Positions 17,172-26,414 of a stretch of 64,000 bases of DNA are shown here, one piece after another. Both the position numbers and the translations under genes were made by a program. How positions within the stretch are numbered: position 1 is the first letter of the stretch; every line of letters begins with the position of its first letter. Below the pieces are notes generated by a model, which saw nothing but the letters and a program-made list of their open reading frames with translations, did not search any database and was not told the DNA's origin. Origin of the DNA: Pontibacter cellulosilyticus (lineage in GTDB: Bacteria > Bacteroidota > Bacteroidia > Cytophagales > Hymenobacteraceae). The stretch covers positions 124,001 through 188,000 of the forward strand of contig NZ_JACRVF010000001.1 in the NCBI RefSeq assembly GCF_014306105.1, given 5' to 3'.

Positions 17172-19589
17172 CTACTCACTTTTAAGAGATACCACCGGAT
17201 TTGTAAGTGAGGCTTTGATTGCCTGTGAACTCATAGTGATGATGGCAATAATAAGAGTAACCACACCGGCAAGTATAAATGGCCAGTAGTCCAAGGTTAT
17301 GCGGTAAGTGAAGTCCTGTAGCCACTTGTTCATAAGGTAATAGGCAATAGGCACTGCAAGTATAAAAGCGATTAGCACTAGCTTCACAAACTCTTTCGAG
17401 AACAGCACCGTGATGTTAAACATCGTAGCACCTAACACTTTGCGAATGCCTACTTCTTTTGTGCGCTGCGCGGCCATGAAAGCCACCAAACCATACAGAC
17501 CCAGGCAGCCAATAAAGATGGCGATGATAGAGAATATCTTGAAGAGTTTGTTCTGGCGTGCTTCGTCTTGGTAAAAACGTGCAATAGATTCGTCCAGGAA
17601 CTCATAATCGAATACATCGTCCGGGTAAGCTTTGTTGTAAACTTTCTCCAGGTGCTGCAGCGCCTCCTGTTTGTTGTTCATGTCTATCTTAGCAGACAGG
17701 AACCAGTAGTTGTTTGGGTTAGCAAGTAAGATGGACGGGTCGATCGGGTCGCGCAGCGGATTCTGGTGGAAATCTTCTACTACACCAATGATGTAGCCTT
17801 TTACTTCGCCGTTACCCAAGGCAATGGTTTTGTTAATAGCTTCTGACGGGCTTTCAATGCCTAGTTTGCGACGCATGGTCTCGTTGATAACGTAAGCAAC
17901 AGAATCACTTTCTTTATAGTTGCGACCCGCCAGCAGCTTCATGTCGTATAGGTCGATATAGTTTTCATCAGCAATTTTATAGTTGGCATGGAACGGCACG
18001 TCTTCGCTGGAATTATCAAACTTAAAGTTGCCGGTAAAGGTGATGTTTGCAGAAGGCGGCGCAGAAGAAAGACTTACCTTTCTAACCGCAGGATGATTGG
18101 CTAGTTCTTGGCGCAGCGGCATCAGCTTCTTGCCCTCACCGGTTGGTAGCAGCACCGTTACTACAGCATCTTTGTTAAAGCCAAGCGATTTGCTTTTGAA
18201 GAATTCCATCTGCTCGTTTACCAGTATGGTACAGATAATAAGCACCTGGCAAATCGTAAACTGCAGCACCACCAGCGCACTCCGCATCGACAGGCCAGCT
18301 ACTTTTTGTGTGTTTATACGGCTCTTCAGCGCAGCAATCGGCTGGAAACGTGCCATGATAAGAGCTGGATAAAGACCAGCAAAAAGCGTTACCAGCAGCA
18401 CCTGTGCCACCATAAAAAACAGCAGTGCAGGGTCCTGCAGTATAGAGAATGCTATCTCCAGTTCCAGTAATTCGTTCAGGTAAGGCAACACAAGCTCGGT
18501 TAGAACAACAGAAAGAAGCGTGGCGGTTAAAGTGATCAGGAATGTTTCGCCCAGGAACTGCAGCATTAGCTGTAGTTGGCTGCTACCCATTACTTTACGC
18601 ACGCCTACCTCGCGGGCACGCTTAATGGCCTGTGCCGTAGCCAGGTTAACGAAGTTGATACAAGCTACTATTACCAGGAACAAACCCACAAACGCCATCG
18701 ACCAGATTACTTCACGGGCAACGGTTCTGTTGCTATAATTGCCAAGCACGGCATCAAAGTGTAAGTCGCTAAGCGGTTGAAGGGCATAAGTTTCTTGTGG
18801 TAAATTTGCTCCTTTATCAGGTATATGATTTTTAATGAGAGCGTTTAGATCTGCGGTAGCTCTTTTATCAGTCATGCCTTCAGGTAATACAAGGTACAGA
18901 TGATGCGTACTGGATAAAGAGCTCCACGACTTAGCATCGCCGTATGGTGAGTAGTCTACAAACGACTTGTAGGAAACAAACAGGCTAAACGGCAAATCTG
19001 TATTACTTGGCAGATCAGGAATCACGCCTGTTACTTTTAAGGTTAGCTTGTTATTGAATTTTATCAGGCGGCCAACCGGGTTTTCACCTTCAAAGTATTT
19101 TTGAGCGATACTTTCTGTAAGTATAACATTATTCGGCTCCGATAAGCTTTGAGCAGGATCGTTGGCACCCGTCTCAAAATCGAAAATATCGAAGAACTCC
19201 GGCTCAACAAACCCGATATGGGCATCCTCTTTAAAGCGCTTAATTGCATTGCCATCGTTTCCGAGTATGTTTACCTGGCCACCTTCTTCACCATGTACTT
19301 GGGTTAAGTTGGCAAAGCCAAGGTTATTATTGCTGCGTAGCAACTCGGCCAGCGGATAGTGAGCGGCAGAACTTCTTGCTTCTCCTTCACGGTAATTAGA
19401 TACTGTAGTGGCTCTGTATATTTTATCGGCTTTGCTATGGAAGGTGTCGTAACTAAGCTCATACTTGATCACCAAGAAGAGCAGGATGCTGCAGGTTATC
19501 CCCAGCGTAAGGCCAGCCACGTTAAGTATACTGTAGCTTTTGTTTCTGAGGAGTGAGCGCCAGGCTGTCAGGAAATATATCTTAAACAT
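17172..19589 (-). CDS. ABC transporter permease, FtsX/MacB type
   Basis: Membrane subunit of 805 residues. The first helix follows WRSLLRNKSYSILNVAGLTLG, the typical start of Bacteroidota MacB-like permeases, then comes a large periplasmic MacB-PCD domain. The protein contains two FtsX domains: helices around residues 285-400 with EVGVRKVMGSSQ, and a C-terminal set after KEVGIRKVLGAT. In total about eight membrane segments are visible, twice the count of E. coli MacB, as is usual for this lineage. Such exporters act on lipoproteins, peptides or antimicrobial agents at the inner membrane. It lies 26 bp downstream of its ATPase gene and is almost certainly co-transcribed with it. Confidence 0.9.
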   Translation of the reverse strand: MFKIYFLTAWRSLLRNKSYSILNVAGLTLGITCSILLFLVIKYELSYDTFHSKADKIYRATTVSNYREGEARSSAAHYPLAELLRSNNNLGFANLTQVHGEEGGQVNILGNDGNAIKRFKEDAHIGFVEPEFFDIFDFETGANDPAQSLSEPNNVILTESIAQKYFEGENPVGRLIKFNNKLTLKVTGVIPDLPSNTDLPFSLFVSYKSFVDYSPYGDAKSWSSLSSTHHLYLVLPEGMTDKRATADLNALIKNHIPDKGANLPQETYALQPLSDLHFDAVLGNYSNRTVAREVIWSMAFVGLFLVIVACINFVNLATAQAIKRAREVGVRKVMGSSQLQLMLQFLGETFLITLTATLLSVVLTELVLPYLNELLELEIAFSILQDPALLFFMVAQVLLVTLFAGLYPALIMARFQPIAALKSRINTQKVAGLSMRSALVVLQFTICQVLIICTILVNEQMEFFKSKSLGFNKDAVVTVLLPTGEGKKLMPLRQELANHPAVRKVSLSSAPPSANITFTGNFKFDNSSEDVPFHANYKIADENYIDLYDMKLLAGRNYKESDSVAYVINETMRRKLGIESPSEAINKTIALGNGEVKGYIIGVVEDFHQNPLRDPIDPSILLANPNNYWFLSAKIDMNNKQEALQHLEKVYNKAYPDDVFDYEFLDESIARFYQDEARQNKLFKIFSIIAIFIGCLGLYGLVAFMAAQRTKEVGIRKVLGATMFNITVLFSKEFVKLVLIAFILAVPIAYYLMNKWLQDFTYRITLDYWPFILAGVVTLIIAIITMSSQAIKASLTNPVVSLKSE

Positions 19590-19615
19590 AGTTCAGTAGC
19601 TTTTGGTGTGAGACA

Positions 19616-20326
19616 TTAAAGCGCTATGGCTGCGCTGGTGGCATGTATGCGTTCTGTAATTACTTGGCCATCCAGCAAGTTAATGGTGCGGTGTGCGTAT
19701 TCTGCATCAGAAGGAGAGTGCGTAACCATTACAATGGTGGCTCCGTCTTCGTTTAGTTCCGAAAGCAGGGTCATTACCTCACGGCCATGCACCGAGTCAA
19801 GGTTACCAGTCGGCTCATCGGCAAGTATAAGTCCTGGGCGGCCTACCACGGCTCTGGCAATGGCCACACGCTGCTGCTGGCCACCAGAAAGTTGTTGAGG
19901 AAAATGGCTGCGGCGGTGCGCTATGCCCACTCTTTCTAAAGCAGCATCTACGCGCTTCTTTATCTCTGCTTTAGGTAACCCCTGGTAAAAAAGTGGCAGC
20001 TCTACGTTCTCCTGCACCGTTAGCTCATCAATCAAATTAAAACTCTGGAAAATGAAGCCCAGGTTCTCTTTGCGCAGGTTGGCTCGCTGGTGTTCTGTAG
20101 CGCTGGCAATCTCGGTGCCCATAAACTTCAGGCTTCCGGCAGTGGGAGTGTCAAGCATGCCAAGTATGTTTAGCAGAGTAGATTTACCGCAGCCCGATGG
20201 GCCCATAATAGCTACAAATTCGCCGCTGCAGATCTGTATATCTACCCCTGCCAAGGCAGTTGTTTCCACGGTGTCGGTGACATACTTCTTCTGCAGCCTG
20301 ATGGTTTCGATAATTCGTTCTTTCAT
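19616..20326 (-). CDS. ABC transporter ATP-binding protein, LolD/MacB type
   Basis: ATPase of 236 residues. Walker A is GPSGCGKST, the signature LSGGQQQR, Walker B LILADEPTGNLD and the switch His is in MVTHSPSDAEYAH. EPTGNLDS and the length are typical of the LolD/FtsE/MacB subfamily that pairs with FtsX-type permeases, which is exactly the next gene. It energises the exporter from the cytoplasmic side. Transcription probably starts near 20391, from a sigma-54-like promoter facing this gene. The gene is divergent from a response regulator and histidine kinase that likely control it. Confidence 0.92.
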   Translation of the reverse strand: MKERIIETIRLQKKYVTDTVETTALAGVDIQICSGEFVAIMGPSGCGKSTLLNILGMLDTPTAGSLKFMGTEIASATEHQRANLRKENLGFIFQSFNLIDELTVQENVELPLFYQGLPKAEIKKRVDAALERVGIAHRRSHFPQQLSGGQQQRVAIARAVVGRPGLILADEPTGNLDSVHGREVMTLLSELNEDGATIVMVTHSPSDAEYAHRTINLLDGQVITERIHATSAAIAL

Positions 20327-20400
20327 AGTTTTAGATTGTACTAGTGGTCAGTTTAAGTTTGGGTATGCTGTTATTTTCAAAGCTTGGATGCTTTTATACT

Positions 20401-20417
20401 TGCCAAGTGCTGTGCCA
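20401..20417 (-). promoter_or_regulatory. sigma-54-like promoter facing the ABC operon
   Basis: On the minus strand this reads TGGCACAGCACTTGGCA. It matches TGGCACGNNNNTTGCA with the -24 GG present and a -12 GG where GC is usual. It lies about 75 bp upstream of the ATPase start codon. Its -24 GG is 73 bp from the centre of the paired palindromes. Confidence 0.5.
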
Positions 20418-20465
20418 AAAGTATAAATGCTCAATTCTGCTAAGTATGAGCATCCTTTTATACTT

Positions 20466-20512
20466 GCACCTGTCCATGTGCGGACAAAAAGTGTCCATGC
20501 ATGGACAGGTGC
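20466..20512. promoter_or_regulatory. paired palindromic operator, probable enhancer for the NtrC-type regulator
   Basis: Two TGTCC-N6-GGACA sites, 20471-20486 and 20492-20507, lie 21 bp apart centre to centre (two helical turns). The second, TGTCCATGCATGGACA, is a perfect 16-bp palindrome. Both sit inside larger perfect 13-bp arms, GCACCTGTCCATG and CATGGACAGGTGC. A further inverted copy of the GGACAAAAAGTGTCC overlap, as GAACACTTTTGTCC, lies at 20514-20527. This fits cooperative binding of response-regulator dimers. Confidence 0.7.
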
Positions 20513-20559
20513 GTGAACACTTTTGTCCTAAAAAAGCTATATTTAACCAAATAAACAGC

Positions 20560-20575
20560 TGGCACAGTATTTTCA
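20560..20575 (+). promoter_or_regulatory. sigma-54-like promoter facing the two-component operon
   Basis: TGGCACAGTATTTTCA matches TGGCACGNNNNTTGCA except at the -12 G, which is T, and at position 7. It shares TGGCACAG with the opposed promoter. Its -24 GG is 72 bp from the centre of the palindrome pair, mirroring the other side. Confidence 0.45.
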
Positions 20576-20604
20576 ATTCGCACAGTCATTAATAACTCTA
20601 ATCT

Positions 20605-21996
20605 ATGGAAGAAAAAAACCTTGGCCGTATCCTGGTAATCGATGATAATGAGGACGTGCTTTTCTCAGCCAAGATGCTGCTGAAGAACTATGCCAGAGAA
20701 GTGGTGATGGAGAAGAACCCGAAGAAGATTCCTTTCCTGATGAACAACGAGGACTTCGACCTGATCTTGCTGGACATGAACTTTAGCCACGACATTACAA
20801 GCGGACAGGAGGGATTTTACTGGCTAAAGGAAATCCTGAACTACGACCCGTCGGCTGTGGTGATCATGATAACCGCGTATGGGGATGTGGAGATGGCTGT
20901 GAGAGCGTTGAAAGAAGGTGCCACTGATTTTGTACTGAAGCCCTGGCAAAACGAGAAATTGATTGCCACCTTGTCTGCCGCTTCCAAACTTCGCAATTCC
21001 TACAAGGAAGTAAGCCATCTAAAAGAAGTTAATCGTGCTCTGTCAAATCAAGTAAACAGTCCCGACATTGATATCATACAGGGGCAAAGCGCTTCCATGC
21101 GTCAGCTATTCTCTATTATTGATAAAGTGGCTAAAACCGATGCCGATGTGTTGCTGTTGGGCGAGAACGGTACCGGTAAAGAAGTAATTGCCCGCACCAT
21201 ACACCAACGCTCCAGCCGTGCCGATAAGGTATTTGTAACTGTGGATATGGGGGCCATTACAGAGTCGCTTTTCGAGAGTGAGTTGTTTGGTCATAAGAAA
21301 GGCGCCTTTACAGATGCCAAAGAAGACAGGATAGGTAGAATTGAGGCTGCCAACGGCGGTACGCTTTTCCTGGATGAAATCGGTAACCTGTCGCTGGCGA
21401 TGCAGGCAAAGCTGCTGACAGTGCTGCAGCGCCGCGAAGTAATCCGGGTAGGAACAAACAAACCCATACCTGTAAACGTGCGGTTAATCTGCGCCACCAA
21501 CATGCCCCTAAAAGAGATGGTGCAGCGCAACGAATTCCGGCAGGACTTACTCTATCGTATTAACACCGTTGAGTTGAACCTGCCACCACTGCGAAATAGG
21601 CTGGATGATATCCCGGTGTTTGCAGAGCATTTTCTGGCCACCTATGCGCGCAAGTATAAACAACCGGTCAAACGACTGGGTGCATCTGCCCTGGAGCGTT
21701 TAAAGCGCTACAACTGGCCCGGCAACATACGCGAACTGCAGCATGCCCTGGAGCGCGCCTCCATCATGAGTGAGAACCGGGAGCTGGAGGCAGATGATTT
21801 CTTTTTCCTGGCAGAAACAGAGCCTGCCGACGCACCGGCGCAACTGCAGGCGCAGAGTCTGGACCTCGACGAGATAGAGCGGGAAGCCGTGCAGCGTGCC
21901 CTCCAGAAGCATGAGGGTAATATATCAAAAGCAGCAAAAGAGCTGGGCCTCTCAAGGGGTGCCCTCTACCGCAGACTGGAAAAATATGAACTTTAG
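20605..21996 (+). CDS. sigma-54-dependent response regulator, NtrC family
   Basis: Transcription activator of 463 residues. The receiver domain (1-120) has acidic pocket DDNED (residues 13-17), phospho-acceptor Asp57 in LILLDMNF and Lys112 in LKPW. The AAA+ domain has Walker A GENGTGKE (186-193), the sigma-54 contact loop GAFTDA (233-238), Walker B GGTLFLDEIGN and the arginine-finger region. A Fis-type helix-turn-helix ends the protein (GNISKAAKELGLSRGALYRRL). It should activate sigma-54 promoters when phosphorylated by the kinase encoded next, whose gene overlaps it by 11 bp. Likely targets are the divergent ABC exporter and its own operon, through the palindromes at 20466-20512. Confidence 0.93.
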   Translation: MEEKNLGRILVIDDNEDVLFSAKMLLKNYAREVVMEKNPKKIPFLMNNEDFDLILLDMNFSHDITSGQEGFYWLKEILNYDPSAVVIMITAYGDVEMAVRALKEGATDFVLKPWQNEKLIATLSAASKLRNSYKEVSHLKEVNRALSNQVNSPDIDIIQGQSASMRQLFSIIDKVAKTDADVLLLGENGTGKEVIARTIHQRSSRADKVFVTVDMGAITESLFESELFGHKKGAFTDAKEDRIGRIEAANGGTLFLDEIGNLSLAMQAKLLTVLQRREVIRVGTNKPIPVNVRLICATNMPLKEMVQRNEFRQDLLYRINTVELNLPPLRNRLDDIPVFAEHFLATYARKYKQPVKRLGASALERLKRYNWPGNIRELQHALERASIMSENRELEADDFFFLAETEPADAPAQLQAQSLDLDEIEREAVQRALQKHEGNISKAAKELGLSRGALYRRLEKYEL

Positions 21997-23341
21997 TAAC
22001 TATAGGCTTCAGCTGTTGCTTCGGGTGGTGCTGCTATGCGTTACCATCTACTTTTTTGCACGCATCAATTTTGATCCGCTTTATCGGGGAACTACCATTG
22101 CCTTAGGCCTGGCCATACTTGTTCAGGTATGGCTGCTGGTGCTTTACCAGGACCGTACCAATAAGCAGTTTATGCGGTTTCTCAACTCCATTAAATACGA
22201 TGACTTTTCGGAGCTTTTTAAGGTGAGCAAAGAGGGGAAACAACAGGAGGAACTGGCAACAAAATTAAATGAGGTGATGCACAAGTTCCGGGAGCTGCGT
22301 GCCGAGAAGGAAGCACACTTGCAGTATTTCGAATTGATCGTGCAGCACATCGGCATTGGTATTATCAGTTACAAACCAGACGGTACCATTATGTTGCTGA
22401 ACCACGCTGCTAAAAAACTGCTAAAGGTGGGCCAGTTGCAGCAGGTACAGGAACTGGAAAATGAAAGTCCTGATTTGGCGCAGGGGCTGCAACTACTGGA
22501 GCACAACGATAAAATACTGGTGCCGCTAAAACACGGTGCAGAGCAGGTAAACCTGGCAGTACATGTTATGGAGCTTTCTATACTAGGCGAAAGGATCAGG
22601 TTGGCATCGTTGCAGAACATCCAGAAAGAGCTGGAGGAGAAAGAGATGGAGGCCTGGCACAACCTGATAAAAGTGCTCACTCACGAGATCATGAACTCGG
22701 TAACGCCCATCGCCTCGTTGTCGGCTAGTGCCTACGAAGAGCTTAGCAGCTACACCGATACTGTGGCCGAAGAAGTAACCATGCTGCGCGACGAGCTGGA
22801 GGACGTGGGACAATGCCTGCACACAATCAGTCGCCGCTCCGACGGACTTATAAAGTTTGTGAGTGACTTCCGGAACCTTACGGCTGTGTCTGTTCCTAAA
22901 ATAAGCAGGTTTAGCGTGAACGAGATGCTGATGGAAATGAAGACACTGATGCGGGAGCAACTGGCACAAAAGCATGTGCGGATAAAGGTGGATGTGCCGC
23001 AAGACAGGTTGTTACTGTCAGCAGACAGGAGCATGGTAGAGCAGGTACTGATCAACCTGATCAAAAATGCCATAGAAGCAGTACACGAGCAGCACGAGCC
23101 CCGAATTATACTTAGAGCGTACCTGGATGAGCGCAGCCGCATCAGTATAGAAGTAGAAGATAATGGATCGGGTATGACACAGGAAGCTCAAACCAAAATT
23201 TTTATTCCTTTTTATTCGACCAAAAAAACAGGCTCTGGTATTGGGTTGAGTTTGTCGCGCCAGATCATGCGCCTGCACAAAGGCTCCATAGCAGTGCAGT
23301 CAGAGCTAGGGAAAGGCACCAAATTTATACTTCGGTTCTAG
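21986..23341 (+). CDS. sensor histidine kinase, NtrY/NtrB-like
   Basis: Kinase of 451 residues from the ATG at 21986, which overlaps the end of the regulator gene. Two N-terminal membrane helices (about 8-24 and 36-55) are separated by a very short loop, so there is hardly any external sensing domain and the signal may come from the membrane. A PAS-like domain follows (about 115-215), then the H-box HEIMNSVTP with His233, the N-box NLIKNAIEAV, G1 DNGSGM and G2 GSGIGLSLS. It should phosphorylate the adjacent response regulator. The longer frame from 21896 lies wholly inside the regulator gene and begins with no membrane signal, so it was not used. Confidence 0.92.
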   Translation: MNFSNYRLQLLLRVVLLCVTIYFFARINFDPLYRGTTIALGLAILVQVWLLVLYQDRTNKQFMRFLNSIKYDDFSELFKVSKEGKQQEELATKLNEVMHKFRELRAEKEAHLQYFELIVQHIGIGIISYKPDGTIMLLNHAAKKLLKVGQLQQVQELENESPDLAQGLQLLEHNDKILVPLKHGAEQVNLAVHVMELSILGERIRLASLQNIQKELEEKEMEAWHNLIKVLTHEIMNSVTPIASLSASAYEELSSYTDTVAEEVTMLRDELEDVGQCLHTISRRSDGLIKFVSDFRNLTAVSVPKISRFSVNEMLMEMKTLMREQLAQKHVRIKVDVPQDRLLLSADRSMVEQVLINLIKNAIEAVHEQHEPRIILRAYLDERSRISIEVEDNGSGMTQEAQTKIFIPFYSTKKTGSGIGLSLSRQIMRLHKGSIAVQSELGKGTKFILRF

Positions 23342-23448
23342 TCTTGATTTTAGTTGATGGTTGTTTGTTGTGCCTCTTTACAGTTCTTGTCTTAAAACCT
23401 TTACCTGCCTTTCTGCTTATACTTTAGCATCAAACTAAAAAACGAATT

Positions 23449-23904
23449 ATGAGTGTTTTAGAAGCAGAAGGTTTTGTAAGAGTTACCGCAGACAGCAGCA
23501 ACCCAATGGTAGCCAACATAACAGCCGGATCTGATAAGATGGTGATAGACGAATCTGGCGTTGCCCAGAATGTAAAGCCCGGTGCCGACCCATATGATTT
23601 TATACTTAGCGCACTAGGAGCCTGTACCGTTATCACGCTGCACATGTATGCACAACGCAAAGGCTGGCCCCTTGAAAAAGCAGAGGTTAGGCTGCGCCAC
23701 GAACGCGTACACGCCACCGATTGTGAACAGTGCGAAGACGAAAATGCTAAACTGAACCAGGTAACAAAACACTTGCGTTTGTATGGAGATCTGACCGAAG
23801 AGCAGCGCAAACGTCTCGAAGATATCTCGGCAAGGTGCCCCGTGCAAAAAACGCTGGTGGCAGGAATGAAAGTAAAGACTGTGCTTGAGAAAGAGGAAGT
23901 ATAA
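23449..23904 (+). CDS. OsmC family peroxide-reducing protein
   Basis: Protein of 151 residues of the OsmC/Ohr superfamily, which reduces organic hydroperoxides through two cysteines. These are Cys59 in SALGACTVITL and Cys130 in ISARCPVQKTL. The family helix after the first Cys (LHMYAQRKGWPLEKAEVRL) is clear. It carries an extra CEQC pair at 92-95 in the loop before the final sheet, as in the YhfA-like OsmC subgroup, which could bind metal or form a disulfide. Cytosolic. The gene ends in GAA GTA TAA, which forms an AAGTATAA octamer, and faces the oxidoreductase gene with a single base between the two stop codons. Confidence 0.9.
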   Translation: MSVLEAEGFVRVTADSSNPMVANITAGSDKMVIDESGVAQNVKPGADPYDFILSALGACTVITLHMYAQRKGWPLEKAEVRLRHERVHATDCEQCEDENAKLNQVTKHLRLYGDLTEEQRKRLEDISARCPVQKTLVAGMKVKTVLEKEEV

Positions 23905-23905
23905 T

Positions 23906-24775
23906 TTATACTTGTGTTGCCTTCCGGTGCGGTAAATTGAAGTATTCTTCCAGCGTGTGCTCTCCGATTCTTGGAGCAACACAGTCGATCTCTGAAACAG
24001 CCACCAGGAAAGCTACCTTATCATACATGTTCCTGCTAACCAGCTTAACAACAGGCAGGATAGCTTTTACCACGCCAAACGGAACCGAAGGAATTTTGCC
24101 TCTGTGCCCAGCTGCCTCGCATGCAATTTTTATAAGCTCTAACCTGGAGTACAGTTGCTGTCCGCCGACAGGTATAACCTGGGAGGGTTTACCTATACTT
24201 TGCACTGCCACCTGTGCCAAGTCGCCTTCAAATACAGGGTTGGTTAATTTATCGCCGGCACCCAAAGAACCGATCTGTCCCTTTTGCGCCATACTTACCA
24301 CTTCATCAAAAGCAGAGAATAGGGCCGTGGGCTCCAGAATGGTATAAGCTACACCCGAGGACTTTAGTGCCTCAGCAAAATCATGGTGTGCTTTAATGTA
24401 AGCCAATTCAGGGTGCTTTGCTGCACCGAAGGCTGAAGTATAAATAAACTGCTTTACTTCGCTACGCCTGGCTTCTTGCAGCAGGTTGTTGTTAGCAGTA
24501 AAATCAACATCAAAAAAAGAGGCTTTGCTCTTGTCGGTAAGGCTGATGCTTTTACCTAATGCAGATACAACTACATCTATGCCTTCGCAGCAGCCAGCCA
24601 GGGCTTGTGGTTGGGTGGCATCTGCTATAAAAATTTCGTCGGGAGCAGGGGAGAGCGCTTTGGCTTTTGCGGCAGAACGGGCTAAAACTCTTACAGTATA
24701 ACCTTGTTGCTTAAGTGCTTGCAGGTAATGCCTGCCCAGGTTTCCGGTGGCTCCGGCCAATAATACTTTTTTCAT
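23906..24775 (-). CDS. NAD(P)-binding oxidoreductase, NmrA/atypical SDR type
   Basis: Protein of 289 residues from the ATG at 24775. The Rossmann motif GATGNLGR (residues 8-15) and VRVLARS mark NADPH preference by the Arg after the second strand; DVVVSALGKS and FIYTSAFGA follow. The Tyr-xxx-Lys active site of classical SDRs is replaced by an AYIKAHHDFAEAL region, as in NmrA/HSCARG-like members, so either a redox-sensing or a reductase role is possible. A longer frame to 24886 adds a basic tail unlike the family and was rejected. The gene ends GTA TAA inside the octamer palindrome shared with the convergent OsmC gene. Confidence 0.85.
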   Translation of the reverse strand: MKKVLLAGATGNLGRHYLQALKQQGYTVRVLARSAAKAKALSPAPDEIFIADATQPQALAGCCEGIDVVVSALGKSISLTDKSKASFFDVDFTANNNLLQEARRSEVKQFIYTSAFGAAKHPELAYIKAHHDFAEALKSSGVAYTILEPTALFSAFDEVVSMAQKGQIGSLGAGDKLTNPVFEGDLAQVAVQSIGKPSQVIPVGGQQLYSRLELIKIACEAAGHRGKIPSVPFGVVKAILPVVKLVSRNMYDKVAFLVAVSEIDCVAPRIGEHTLEEYFNLPHRKATQV

Positions 24776-24911
24776 AGGTAGTTTTAAGTGCTGAGCTGTA
24801 AAGATAATTGCCGGAAAATTATTTTCTTTATAAAACCGATGCATTTTATATGGATAGACTTCAAAGCGAAGCTTTTCTATTGCCATCCGGTATAAAACTC
24901 AAGTATAAAAA

Positions 24912-26234
24912 ATGAAGCTGATAAAGTATAAGCTAAAATACCTGGTAGCCCTTTCGTTAAGTTGTAGCCTCACCGCCTGCGTGCCCTTAGAGGAACAGGC
25001 ACAGAGCAGCAGCACCGGCACAACAGCCCAGGCTGCTCTGCGCTACGAAGATTACGTGTACCACGAGAGCATCAAATCAGTGCAGGTATATCTGGCCACC
25101 GGTGATATAGAGCAGGTGCTTAATCCTCCTGTTACCTCTATTTCGCAGGAGTTTCCGTTGGTGCTGGAGTTTGACAGAATAAAGGCAGGGCCGCAACGAC
25201 TGCTGGCAAAACTTGTGCACTGCAATGCCAACTGGACTCCCTCGAACCTAAACGAAACGCAGTACCTCAACGATTTTAATGAGTTTTTTATAACCGATGT
25301 GCAGAATTCTGTTAACACGCGCATCCCGTATGTGCATTACCGGTTCCGGGTACCACGTGTTAAGCTGAGCGGAAACTACTTACTGGTGGTGCAGGAGGAG
25401 GGTGGCAACCTGTTGCTGACACGGCGCCTGCTTGTTTTCCAGAACAGTGTGGTGGTAACGGCCAAGTTAGGTGCTCCGCTTGGGCCCGGAGGACGTGAGG
25501 CCAGGCAGCCTGTTGAGTTTAACGTCTTTTATAAAGATTACCCAATCGTGAACCCAGCTATGGAAGTGAAGGCCGTGCTACGCCAGAACTACCGCTGGGA
25601 TAATGCCAAGACCATTGCCAGGCCTACCTTTGTGCAGGACGCGCAGCGCAGGCTGGAATACGTGTTCTTCGAGCCAAAAGACCTGTTTAAGGGACTCAGT
25701 GAGTTCAGGGCATTTGATACACGAAGTCTGAACTTTAACGGCATTGGCGTGCAAAACATAAATCTGCAGGCCAATCCAATAACCGTATTTTTAGAACCGG
25801 ACAAAAACAGGCAGTCTATCGTGTATAGCCAGGACCCTGACATTAACGGCATGCGTATTTTTGGTAACAAACAGTACGGAAGCGGCGAGGTGAACGGAGA
25901 TTATACGTTAGTGAACTTCGTTTTGGCAGCCCCTGCAGAGGCACCAGGTGCCGTTTATATTACCGGTGAGCTAACCAACTGGCAGGAGAAGGAAGAAGCA
26001 CGGCTACAGTACAACGCCGAAGAAGGCATGTACATGGGGCAGATGCTCCTGAAGCAGGGCTACTACAACTACTACTATACTTTGAAATCAGGTGGACAGG
26101 CAGACGAAAGCTACTTTGAAGGCAGCCATTTTGCCACCGAGAACATCTATGATATCCTGATCTATTACCGCCCACCCGGATCACGTGCCGATTTGTTGAT
26201 TGGGTATGAGGAACTGTTCTTTAACAGGAGGTAG
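24912..26234 (+). CDS. type IX secretion plug-domain (DUF5103) lipoprotein
   Basis: Protein of 440 residues. The signal peptide ends LTAC, with lipid-attachment Cys23. The body matches my recollection of DUF5103, the family renamed after the plug subunit of the type IX secretion translocon: the N-terminal domain has SVQVYLATG and VHCNANWTPSNLNETQYL, the middle has FNVFYKDYPIVNPAMEVKAV, and the C-terminus has a CBM48-like block GAVYITGELTNW followed by LLKQGYYNYYYTLKSG. If the assignment holds, it acts at the outer membrane near SprA. No other type IX gene is nearby. The start follows an AAGTATAA octamer, and a second octamer lies at codons 5-7. Confidence 0.75.
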   Translation: MKLIKYKLKYLVALSLSCSLTACVPLEEQAQSSSTGTTAQAALRYEDYVYHESIKSVQVYLATGDIEQVLNPPVTSISQEFPLVLEFDRIKAGPQRLLAKLVHCNANWTPSNLNETQYLNDFNEFFITDVQNSVNTRIPYVHYRFRVPRVKLSGNYLLVVQEEGGNLLLTRRLLVFQNSVVVTAKLGAPLGPGGREARQPVEFNVFYKDYPIVNPAMEVKAVLRQNYRWDNAKTIARPTFVQDAQRRLEYVFFEPKDLFKGLSEFRAFDTRSLNFNGIGVQNINLQANPITVFLEPDKNRQSIVYSQDPDINGMRIFGNKQYGSGEVNGDYTLVNFVLAAPAEAPGAVYITGELTNWQEKEEARLQYNAEEGMYMGQMLLKQGYYNYYYTLKSGGQADESYFEGSHFATENIYDILIYYRPPGSRADLLIGYEELFFNRR

Positions 26235-26414
26235 AGGTGTATACTCCACTTGAAGAATGGTTGAAAATTGCAGTATTATGTAATTAGCGTCCTCTTTGCA
26301 TTTTAGCTCTACCGCAAAGGAGTGCGCAAGGAACACAAAGACACACCTAACTATGGTATAGACGTTCAGTTATCAGCCTTGCTAGATGTTTAATCTACTC
26401 CATATTCCAAAAAG

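Noticed and set aside
24776..24886. N-terminal extension of the NAD(P)-binding oxidoreductase
   Set aside because: The extension precedes a textbook MKKVLLAGATGNLG start and shows no family conservation.
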